NCBI RefSeq assembly: GCF_023091745.1 | Contig: NC_068912.1 | Coordinates: forward strand, 55,048,567-55,112,566 | DNA: 64,000 bases | Reading direction: 5' to 3' | From: Budorcas taxicolor | Taxonomy: Eukaryota; Chordata; Mammalia; Artiodactyla; Bovidae | Shown here: in pieces, positions 55,762 through 64,000 of the stretch | How positions within the stretch are numbered: the stretch's first letter is position 1 | Layout: every line of letters begins with the position of its first letter | The notes under the pieces: generated by a model | Database searches by the model: none | What the model was told of the DNA's origin: nothing | What the model saw: the letters and a program-made list of their open reading frames with translations, nothing else | Program-made: the position numbers and the translations under genes

Positions 55762-56021
55762 CTATAATATCGTATTCTACCCCATATCTTTGTCTCTGTC
55801 CCCAAAGAGCACAGAACTTTACATACGATTTCTAAAGTCAGAGGAAGATTAGATTAAGGTTGGTGGACTATAGTGTTGACTTTTCTTGGTGCCCAGCTCA
55901 AATAGTATCAGGGAGGTGAGCACTAAATAAATATGTTCAAGGACTGAAGAAATTTAATAGAGTTTAAGTGAGGAATTGACAATCTCCTTTCACCTTTCCT
56001 GTGAAATTATTTGTCTCCACC

Positions 56022-56046
56022 TTTTTTTTTTTTTTTTTTTTTTTTT
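56022..56046 (+). repeat. T25 homopolymer
   Basis: Uninterrupted run of 25 T. No retroelement was recognised beside it. Confidence 0.95.
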
Positions 56047-56184
56047 AGTAGCCAAACCTCTCAGTCAAGAGATTCCTTCTCTCCTGTGCCTTCATATTGA
56101 CTCCACCCCAGTGACTAAATGTGTTAAGTCTTTTCTAGTAATTGAAACAAAAACTTTGGGCACCTTCTCAGATTTTCCTGGTTA

Positions 56185-56267
56185 TTTTTTAAGAACTTTT
56201 TATTTTATATTGGATTATATTTGATAAACAATGTTGTTATTGTCCCTTTGCTGTCCACCTGAGACTA
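56185..56267 (-). mobile_element. Very short L1 3' end with 5' inversion and TSD
   Basis: 56190-56240 is antisense artiodactyl L1 3'UTR (AACTTTTTATTTTATATTGG, AAACAATGTTGTTAT; compare 57505-57545). The adjoining 56243-56269 (TCCCTTTGCTGTCCACCTGA then GACTATC) is the next part of the same UTR in opposite orientation (compare 57546-57573). Exact 9-bp TSD TCCTGGTTA at 56176-56184 and 56268-56276. Confidence 0.85.
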
Positions 56268-56276
56268 TCCTGGTTA

Positions 56277-56999
56277 CTTTCTTTACAAAGACACTGCTGG
56301 TCCCTGGTCTGGGCTATTAACCACAGCCATCACTAGCACCTGGATACTCCTTTACTGAATTCTCTGAACAAGCTGCAGTCTGAGTTGGAGCCTTGGGCCT
56401 GCCTGGCCCTCCTTATCCACATGTTGAATCCTCTGCTCCAAGGTGCCCTTAATGTTTCATTCATATTGGATTAAAAACTACATTACAGGCATGGAATTTA
56501 ACATCCTGATGAGTGCTAAGGCAAGATGATATAGCCTAGAATATGGAGGAGTAAGTGCCCTATGGGATGAAATGACCAGCGAGATTCAAGAGTAGGGAGG
56601 GATAAAATAAATTCCTCAACATTTCCCCTCTGTGGGCTCTGCTGAGGTGTGATTGCTTCTGACAGCTTTTCAAAAAGGTCTGCAGATTCCCCTGTTTCTT
56701 TGTGCATCATTATAAAGTGGCAATCAGTGCTCCAAGAAGCTCATCACATTGCTTTGCACCTCTGCTTGCCTTATTTCCCCCTTTCCTTACCCCTACATCC
56801 CTGGACTCACTTTTCACAAACAGGAGTGTTTTGATCTTTACTTCAGGCTCCTTTTCCTAGAGGACCTGGGCTAAGATACTGATTATAAAAAAATTTTCCT
56901 GAACCCCACATCTTCCGCCATATATTCTACTTATATCTCTCTTCCTTTGAAACTTTTTGAAATAGACTTTTTTTTTTTTTACTCTTTATCTCTGTTCTC
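56277..56999. other. No recognised gene or repeat
   Basis: Mixed-composition single-copy sequence. Confidence 0.4.
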
Positions 57000-57477
57000 T
57001 TATCTGCCATTCATTCCTCAGTCTAGCATCTCTCTACCATTTCTCTACAAGTACTCTCACCAAGATCAATAATGATCTGTTGTGCTTAGATCCAAAGGAT
57101 AATTTTCAGTCTTTATCTTACTTGATCTGCCTGCAGCACTTGACACTGACCTCACCTCCTTCCAACATTGTCTTGTTCTGAATTCTAGACAGTGCATTCT
57201 TAGTTTTTATCTTGCCATTATAGCTGCTCCATCTCAGTCACCTTTTATGTCTTGTGAATATGTCTTGATGTTTCCCAGGGATCTGTCCTCAGCCCCCTCC
57301 CCTCCTCCGTTCTCTTCCCTCCTCTTCCTTTCCTCCACTCATCTTCTTCTCAGTTATAAACTATCTCTGGGCAATATTATTCATTCGCATAGCTTCAAAT
57401 GCCAACTATATGCCAGTAACTCCCAACACTATACTTAAAATTCAATCTCCTTTCTTATGAAAGATAGCCTGAGTACA
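57000..57477 (+). mobile_element. L2 LINE remnant (RT region), left piece
   Basis: Pyrimidine-rich L2-like order: ACCAAGATCAATAATGATCT, CTGCAGCACTTGACACTGAC, CCAGGGATCTGTCCTCAGCC, AAATGCCAACTATATGCCAG (the decayed YADD region). Interrupted by an L1 3' end. Confidence 0.65.
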
Positions 57478-57486
57478 AGATTCTTT

Positions 57487-57764
57487 TTTTTTAATCTTTT
57501 TAAAACTTTTTATTTCATACTGGAGTATAGCCAATTAATAATGTGATAGTTTCAGGTGGACAGCAAAGGGCATCAGCCATACATATAGATGGATCCACGC
57601 TCCCCCAAACTTCTCTCCCATCCAGACTGCTACATAACATTGAGCAGAGTTCCATGTGTGATACAGTAAGTCCTTGTTGGTTATCCATTTTAAATACAGG
57701 AGTATGTACATGTTGATCCCAAAGTCCCCAATTATCTCTTCCCTTCATTCTTTCCCCCAATACC
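57487..57764 (-). mobile_element. Artiodactyl L1 3'UTR, 5'-truncated, with TSD
   Basis: T-rich start (poly-A complement), then CTTTTTATTTCATACTGGAG, GTGATAGTTTCAGGTGGACA, CATCAGCCATACATATAG, ACATAACATTGAGCAGAGTTC and GTCCTTGTTGGTTATCC. TSD AGATTCTTT at 57478-57486 and 57765-57773. It splits an L2. Confidence 0.85.
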
Positions 57765-57773
57765 AGATTCTTT

Positions 57774-58520
57774 AAAAATTCTAATTGTCTCCTAGATATT
57801 TCCTCTTTCATGTTCTATAGGCTTCTGAAACATGTCCCAAAATGAAATGGTATTTTTTTTCCCACTTGAATTTTTTCCTATTCCTGTCTTCCTTGTCTCA
57901 GTGACTGGTACTTCCATTCCCAAGCCAGAAATTAGATATCATACTCACTCATCCACAACTTCAACACCCGTTTAAGATAATTAACTCGTCTCAGTTTTCC
58001 TAGGACTTTCTGGGTTTTAGAATAAAAGTTCCTACATCTAGGGAAACTGGAGTGACTTGCCTGGAACTGTCGCCATTTTAAAGCTGGAAGTCTCACATCT
58101 TGGGAACCCTTCCGTCTTGGGCAAACTAGGGAGGCTGGTCACCCCTTGCCCCTCATCCAGTCAGTCATCGAGGCCCGTTGACTCTCAGCCTTTTAGTATG
58201 TCCAGCTGTCAGTTCTCCATCTCCACTGCTACTGCAATCAGTACAAGGCTTCCTATTTCTTGTCTAGACTGCTGCAAAGCTTTGTAACTTTTCTTTGCCT
58301 CTATCATTGCTTCTTCTAACCCATTCTCTGAGTTGTTGCTAGAGTAATTTTTTTTTAAAGTACAAACCTGATGATGTCATCCTTCTCCTTCAATCTTTTT
58401 AGCAGCTATTAGCCCTGACATAAGATGCACACATTTTTAGACGGCTCACGTGATCTGTCATAAAATTACCCTGCTTATCCTTCCAGACTCATTCCTTCTC
58501 ACTGTCCTCTTATGATGTAT
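57774..58520 (+). mobile_element. L2 LINE remnant, right piece
   Basis: It continues the L2 order: CTAATTGTCTCCTAGATATT, CTCAGTGACTGGTACTTCC, CAAGCCAGAAATTAGATATC, CTAGACTGCTGCAAAGC, CTGATGATGTCATCC. Confidence 0.6.
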
Positions 58521-59262
58521 AGACGCCCAGGGGCCAGCTGTCTCCTCTATAAAAGCAGGCCTTGTTTTTACTTTACACCCACATGGACATAGAATGCTTA
58601 CATGTCTTCACATTCTCTTTCCAAATTCGTATTTACAAAAGTCTTAGTGGGAAGCACTGAAAATTCACAGGGGATACAAAGGGAGTATTCCATCACATGT
58701 GGTAGAGTAACAATCCCCAATTTACCATTTGACATTTTTTCCCCCCAAAGTTTCTTTTCTTCTGTGAAACTCCTAGAAATGTTTTCCCTTTGTCTTTACT
58801 TTCCCCCCAAGGTATATAGTCTTCTTGGACCCACTCATGCCTGCACCACTCCCCAGCTCTTTACACTCATCTCTTTATTATACTGAGCAATTTGGCTTTG
58901 TTCTAACCCCTGTTTATAAATATACATTCCCGACTCCATCCAAGGGCTTAACAAAACAAAGTGCCTTCTATTTCTAGATTTCGTTCTTGTTTAGTGCCAT
59001 TATTTTTAGTTTAAATATGTCCCTTGTAGTCTCACCTCTCATCCCAAGTAGCATATTAAACTTTTTATTTATTAATAAAAATATGATGTTAATTAAGCTC
59101 CGAGAGGAATTATTCTACCAGTGGCTAAGAGAAAAAAGCTCCTTCATTCTGTCACATGTTCTTCATGTTATAGGGACTGTACTGACTTTCCTGCAGTTTT
59201 CGTAGTGTTCCTTGTTCTCTGTTACTATGTCTTTGCATAAGCTGCCAACTTACTGAGATGTT
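58521..59262. other. No recognised gene or repeat
   Basis: Unrecognised sequence; may contain further L2 decay. Confidence 0.4.
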
Positions 59263-59462
59263 TTGTGTGCTCAGTTGCTTGGTTGTGTCCGACTCTTAGT
59301 GACCCCATGGACTGTAGCCAGCCAGGCTCCTCTGTTCATGGAAGTTTCCAGGCAAGAATACTGGACTGGGTTGCCATTTCCTACTCCATGGGATCCTGAC
59401 CCAGGGATAGAACCTGCGTCTCTTGCATTGCAGGTGGATTTTTTACTGCTGAGCCACCTGTA
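59263..59462 (-). mobile_element. Bov-tA SINE
   Basis: Antisense: GTGTCCGACTCTTAGTGACC, AATACTGGACTGGGTTGCC, then head GATAGAACCTGCGTCTC and TACTGCTGAGCCACCTG. A short deletion lies near 59392. Confidence 0.9.
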
Positions 59463-60474
59463 AACTCCTGAGGCACTTTAGTACCATTTTAAAAAAATTG
59501 ACTGATTAAATAAATATACTTAAAGTTATGAGATTTTTAAGTCTCCTTGCCAGAATTCATCTCCTGCATCAGGAAGAACAGACTGATTTTTATAAATTGA
59601 ATCAGTGTGAGATATAATTCATGGGGCTTGATTTGGACAAAGAAATTCCTAATTATATCATGACTCATTTCAGCATTTTTAATCATCATGGCATGATGAA
59701 ATTCACTGTATTGATCTCTAGGGGATTAGAAAGAAAACTAATTTCAGTTTTTGAAAGTCATTTTCAAGACCTCCAACGAAGGTTTATAAAGGACATGAAA
59801 GGGCCTAAGAATTGCATACCTCTTAGTTGAATTCTAAGTCCCAGAATTAGTAGAATTAATCAAAACTGTAATCTCCAGCCCCTTAGAAAACAACAATATG
59901 CAAAACACATGGCCATTGTGTAGAGTCAAAGCAATCATATACATTTACAGTTTGGTCATATTCAATTAACCTCATTCATTTTCTTGATAACATCATTGAG
60001 TATATCTTCATTTTAACTAGTGCAAATGATTGATAATATTAAGATGGCAGTAGAATAACATCTTATTGTGTATGAAGAGTCACACTATTTGGGTTTCTCA
60101 ATGGCCTTTTCAGTACTCAGGCCCTTGCTCCAAATTCTGGAGAAGAATATGGATAAACAAAACAAATACAGAGTTAGAATTCAGAAATCCAGATTTCCAT
60201 ACAGTTGTGTTTTCTTAAGTCATTTAAAACTCTTGGTACTTTCTTATCTTTTAAGCCATCTTTACACACATATTTAAAAGATAGATTGTCCTTTGTTTTC
60301 TTTCTCACTCAGGGAAATAAGGTAAAGAAAACACTTTGAAAATTAAAAATGCTTTGCAATTGTAGGTGGGCCTATCATTTTTCAGATTTACAATGTGCAA
60401 CCATGAGAAAATGCACTGTGCCAATCTGTTCATCTTTCCTACCATTCAGCTATCCATCAATCTGCTGTTTCAAC
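59463..60474. other. AT-rich single-copy DNA
   Basis: No gene or repeat recognised over 1 kb. Confidence 0.45.
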
Positions 60475-60830
60475 AAATATTTATTGAGCACTTAGTATTT
60501 GTGTATAACAGATATCTCTTTCCTCATGGAAGTTATACTCTTGTATAAGTAATAAATAGACAATTTAAATTCAGTTTTATGTTGAGTTTTATACAGACCA
60601 TAGTTTGGAAACGGTGGGATGGTTAGATTAGGTAGGGAAGATTTTCCACAAAAAGTGATGTCTAGGGTGAGAGCTGATCTTTCAGCTCTTATGGGAAAAT
60701 ATGAGCTATTTTGAGGTCTCCTGGGAAGTACAGGTAACAGCAGGGCAAAGAGAGGAGACAGACTGTTCCAAGTAGAGAGAACATTGTATGCCAAGGCCCT
60801 AGGCAAGAGTCTGTATAGTTTAATAAAAAT
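60475..60830 (-). mobile_element. L2 3'-end remnant
   Basis: Antisense L2: AATATTTATTGAGCACTTAG, TCATGGAAGTTATACTCTTG, AGTAATAAATAGACAATTT, then GAGAGCTGATCTTTCAGC, AAGTAGAGAGAACATTGTATG and CCAAGGCCCTAGGCAAGAG. Confidence 0.6.
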
Positions 60831-60895
60831 GTCAAGGTAGCTGCTCTGCCAGGTAATCTTCTCTTGAATTGTTTATGAACAATGTAGTAGTAGTT

Positions 60896-61104
60896 TTTGT
60901 TTTTAGTGGCTAAGTTGTGTACAACTCTTTTCGCCTCCATGGACTGACTCCTGTCAGGCTTCTCTATCCATAGAATTTCCCAGGCAAGAATACTGGAGTG
61001 GATTCCCATTTTGTTCTGGAAGAGATCTTCCCAACTCAGGGATCAAATCTGTGTCTCCTGTGTTGGCAGGTGGATTCTTTACCACCGAGCCATCGGGGAA
61101 GCCC
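60896..61104 (-). mobile_element. Bov-tA SINE
   Basis: Antisense Bov-A unit and tRNA head (GGGATCAAATCTGTGTC, TTTACCACCGAGCCATCGGGG). TGTAGTAGT occurs on both sides (near 60883 and 61108), a possible TSD. Confidence 0.9.
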
Positions 61105-62319
61105 AGTGTAGTAGTTAGTTCCATTGATTATCTGCTGTGTGAAAGATGTGGAGTTTAGCCATTTGCAACTGTTCTTTGACCTCACGTCTTAGATTGAAGT
61201 GTAACATCCCTGACAGCTCTCTAGGTCTTTTATTATTTTAAAATAAATCCCTGGCAGTGGATTGCTAAGATTCCAAAGCTTTTGATTGTAGGATATGACT
61301 CTTTGAATGGAAACACTGTAATTACCAGTGGTACCCAATACCACTCTTCTTCATTTGGGTCTTGGAGCATTTAGATACCTTTTCCTAGGTTACATAGCCA
61401 TTAAATTATGGCTATTATATTGAGTATAGGCTAGACCTGGGCCAACAATGTTCTCCACACATTAGAATCAAGAGCAGCATGACCACTGTACTATATGAAG
61501 ATCAAGAACAACCACAGAGGCTGACCACTAACTGCAACAATACAGGACAACAAGGGAACTAAAACTTGTATCATGGACACAAGCATATTAACTGTCTGGT
61601 CTGAGTGATCAAGTCTTCTAGTCTGAAAGCATCCACAATATCACCTGCCATGGCACCTTCCTAACATCCTATTATTAGAATAGTTAAATCTTGGAAACAA
61701 GAATTTTCTCCCAAAGTTCTCTTAAAGTTGGTAGCTTGTTGAGCAGAAAATAAATTCCTAAGCAATGTTTAATAAAAATGGGAACCTGGAACTGAGGAAT
61801 AAGAAAAAGGCAAATAAGTGGAAGTTTACAAAACCCAAATACAAATTTGGGTCTGTTTATTTAGGGCTGACAGTTTATGATTCCTAGGGAAATTGAGCAA
61901 TCAAACATACTCAGAAAGATTGCTAAACATCTCTAGCCTTGACTAACAACATGAAACACACAAGATTAACAACATGAAAGAAAATAGAGTTCCTCTCCAG
62001 TCTGACTGGATACCTGGGTAGAGTTAAGTCGGGGGAAGAGAAACAGGTGTGTCATACATGAAGGTAGTAGACTAAAATCTAAGAGGCATATGTCACACCA
62101 AGCAACAGTAGTGATTCAACTCTCTTTACACCCAGTTCCCTAGGACACAGGCAGTCGCAAAACTTCTGTTGCAATTGTTTTCCTGATACAGGAAACTTTG
62201 CAGATGATGTCCTAACTCTTGAGTAAAACGAAAAGATCCCACATGTGAACCTTCTCTTATCAGAATTTTTTTTTCTACCATAAAACTTTCTGTATCTCTT
62301 GGAAATCTTTTGGTTGCAG
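61105..62319. other. No recognised gene
   Basis: 1.2 kb of single-copy DNA. Overlapping minus-strand frames at 62079-62353 have no recognisable domain. Confidence 0.4.
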
Positions 62320-62448
62320 GTGACCAAGTAATTAACTCAAATTTGTGTAACAAAATATTTATTGGCTCAGATAAAAGGGCCAGAGGTAGGTCTTGTCATA
62401 CGTGCAGTTTGATCCGGGGGATCAAATGATTTCTTTTCACCTCGCAAC

Positions 62449-62558
62449 CCTTTCTTCTTTTATGTGCCACTTTCATCTTCGGGTTGTTTCTTTAATCAGA
62501 CAAGATGGTAGAAACATTTCTAAGGTTCATATCTTTACCTTCAAAATCCAATGGAGAG
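62449..62558 (+). repeat. Inverted-duplication arm A
   Basis: CCTTTCTTCTTTTATGTG through CCAATGGAGAG recurs in inverted orientation at 63539-63649 with about 90 percent identity by eye. The preceding 62320-62448 (TATTTATTGGCTCAGATAAAAG) looks like an old dispersed repeat I cannot name. Confidence 0.88.
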
Positions 62559-62995
62559 CTTCCCTGGTGGCTCAGTGGTAAAGAATCTGCCTGCCAATGC
62601 AGGAGACATGGGTTCAATCATTGATCTGGTAGTGAAAGTGTTAGTAGCTCAGTCGTGTCCAACTCTTTGCGACCCCATGAACTGTAACCTGCAAGGCTCC
62701 TCTGTCCATGGGATTTCCCAGGCAAGAATACTGGAATGGGTAGCCATTCCCTTCTCCAGGGGATCTTCCTGACCCAGGGATTGAACCCAGGTCTCTTGCA
62801 TTGCAGGCAGATTCTTTTACCACTGAGCCACCAAGGAAGCCCCCAGATCTCACATGCCATGGAGAAAACAAGCAACAAGAGAAGTTACCACAGTGAGAAG
62901 CCCGTGTACTGCAATAGGAGTAGCCCCTACTTCCTACAGCTAGAGAAAGCCTGTGGGCAACAATGAAGAACCAGTGCATCCAAAAATTAAAAAAC
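62556..62995 (+). mobile_element. CHR-type SINE interrupted by Bov-tA
   Basis: Head at 62556-62627 (GCTTCCCTGGTGGCTCAGTG, GGTTCAATCATTGATCTGG). The body resumes at 62843 (AGATCTCACATGCCATGGAG, GCAACAAGAGAAGTTACCAC, GAGAAGCCCGTGTACTGCAA, CTAGAGAAAGCCTGTGGGC) and ends in an A-rich tail. Confidence 0.82.
62630..62842 (-). mobile_element. Bov-tA SINE nested in CHR SINE
   Basis: Antisense Bov-A unit (AGCTCAGTCGTGTCCAACTC) and tRNA head (GGATTGAACCCAGGTCTC, CACTGAGCCACCAAGGAAGCC). No clean TSD. Confidence 0.92.
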
Positions 62996-63009
62996 AAACC
63001 AACAAACAA

Positions 63010-63269
63010 ATGAATTACTTAACATTTTTTTAGTTTTTGTATGGGTTGGAATAATTTCAGGTGCAAATAACAGTATATTATACAAGATAGAAGTATTTCA
63101 CTTTCACTTAAAATCTGATATGGTGTAGCAGCTCTGCGCTGTAAAACTGTAAAGGACCAGGGTGTTGCTCCATCTTCTCCAAGGTGTTGCTTTCATCTCC
63201 ATGGTCAAACATGGGTCATGATTGTGTCCCAATTCCAATGGAAGGGGCAAAGAAGAGAAGGATATGTCT
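63010..63269. other. No recognised gene or repeat
   Basis: Short single-copy interval. Confidence 0.4.
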
Positions 63270-63461
63270 GTTTTCTTTAAACAAGTTTCTCAGCATTAGC
63301 ACTATCAACATTTTGGGCCAGATTATTTTTTATTAATGAAGGATGTTCTGTATACTGTAGGATGTTTAACAGCATCCCTGGCCTCTATCGACTAGATGCT
63401 GGTAGCATCCCCCTTACCCCAGTTGCATCAATGAAAGTAACTCCAGGCCTGCCAAATATCC

Positions 63462-63717
63462 ACTATGCTCAATTGCTGAGTGGTGTTCAACTCTTTGTGA
63501 GGCTTTGGACTGTAGCCTGCCAGGCTCCTCTCTCCAAGTTCTCCATTGGGTTTTGAAGGTGAAGATATGAAGCTTAGAAATGTTTCTACCATCTTGTCTG
63601 ATTAAAGAAACAACCCAAAAATGAAACTGTCCACATAAAAGAAGAAAGGCTTGTAGGTGATAAATGAAATTTTCCAGGCAAGAGTACTGGAGTGGGTTAC
63701 AATTTCCTACTCTGGGG
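63462..63717 (-). mobile_element. Bov-tA/Bov-A SINE split by a foreign segment
   Basis: Antisense Bov-A unit: left piece 63462-63536 (CTTTGTGAGGCTTTGGACTG, CTGCCAGGCTCCTCTCTCCA), right piece 63668-63717 (AATTTTCCAGGCAAGAGTAC). TSD AAATATCC (63454-63461) and AAATGTCC (63718-63725). About four SINE bases (TGGG) are missing at the break. Confidence 0.85.
63537..63667 (-). repeat. Inverted-duplication arm B, inserted in Bov-tA
   Basis: The reverse complement of 63539-63649 matches 62449-62558, and weaker similarity extends to 63667. It has no poly-A tail and no TSD of its own. Confidence 0.88.
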
Positions 63718-63750
63718 AAATGTCCGCTAGGGGGGCATATTTTATTTCTG

Positions 63751-64000
63751 CATACATTCTTTGGCTCGAACTGAGACATGTGGCCATTCACAGCTACAAA
63801 GGAGACTGGGGAGTGTGATCCTTTTCTTTCTTTCTTGATGGCTTTGTGCCATCAAGAATGAGTCCAGTAATCTTGTCAGTCACAGTGTTCGAGTGGAAGT
63901 GTGCCATCTTTGTTAACATCAACCTGGGAACACAATGATGATAACAGATAATAATTATTGAAATTTTGCCTTCATCCACCTCCAAGGTTCTACAAAACTG
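63751..64000. other. No recognised gene or repeat
   Basis: Ends the window. GATGGC(T)TTGTGCCATC near 63838-63853 is a small hairpin. Confidence 0.4.

Larger units (their letters stand above)
63270..63750 (+). mobile_element. hAT-type (MER-like) remnant split by a Bov-tA
   Basis: Left piece 63270-63453: TTTCTCAGCATTAGCACTATC, AACATTTTGGGCCAGATTAT, TAGGATGTTTAACAGCATCC and TGGCCTCTATCGACTAGATGC. Right piece from 63718: AAATGTCCGCTAGGGGGGCAT. This matches the layout of a non-autonomous hAT element; the family name is uncertain. Confidence 0.55.

Noticed and set aside
56240..56270. Later microinversion inside an L1
   Set aside because: The exact TSD begins right at the outer edge of the inverted bases, so inversion during insertion explains it with one event.

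Overview
This window looks like nuclear DNA from a bovid ruminant (cattle, sheep, goat or a close relative). The evidence is the repeat content: many copies of the RTE-class LINE BovB, the SINEs built from it (Bov-tA and Bov-A2, with their AGC-rich tails), artiodactyl L1 3' ends, and CHR-type tRNA SINEs shared by ruminants, hippos and whales. Older mammalian repeats (MIR, L2, MER5-like hAT, MaLR LTRs, a mariner) lie beneath them. Repeat names come from remembered consensus sequences and were not computed. I see no convincing exon of a host protein gene, no RNA gene apart from tRNA-derived SINE heads, no CRISPR array and no bacterial-type operon. The window is intergenic or deep intronic.

Layout. 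1-9.5 kb: AT-rich single-copy DNA with BovB 3' fragments, a MaLR LTR remnant, a dead mariner and a Bov-A2. 9.6-13.2 kb: the 5' half of an old L1 on the minus strand, with a BovB inserted in its 5'UTR. 13.8-24.7 kb: dense SINEs and two larger BovB copies (14.7-16.1 and 22.5-24.4 kb), each inside L2-like sequence. 26.7-29.8 kb: SINEs, including a head-to-head Bov-tA pair, and a MaLR LTR. 30.4-34.1 kb: one essentially full-length BovB whose 5' part is inverted relative to its 3' part. 34.3-45.3 kb: scattered SINEs, MIR and short BovB pieces. 45.5-49.3 kb: a BovB inserted in another BovB. 49.3-64 kb: mostly single-copy DNA with CHR, Bov-tA, L2 and L1 pieces, and a rearranged cluster at 62.4-63.75 kb.

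The protein-coding traces belong to transposable elements and are broken by stops or frameshifts. The longest open stretches are the BovB endonuclease (32.7-34.1 kb) and reverse transcriptase (14.8-15.7, 22.9-23.9, 31.0-31.8, 45.6-48.4 kb).

The most interesting content is insertion history. It includes two 5'-inverted (twin-primed) LINE insertions, one of full BovB size and one an L1 of about 80 bp. There are nested insertions with recognisable target-site duplications (TSDs), and an inverted duplication of about 110 bp placed inside a Bov-tA that itself sits in a hAT remnant. I found no new coding system.
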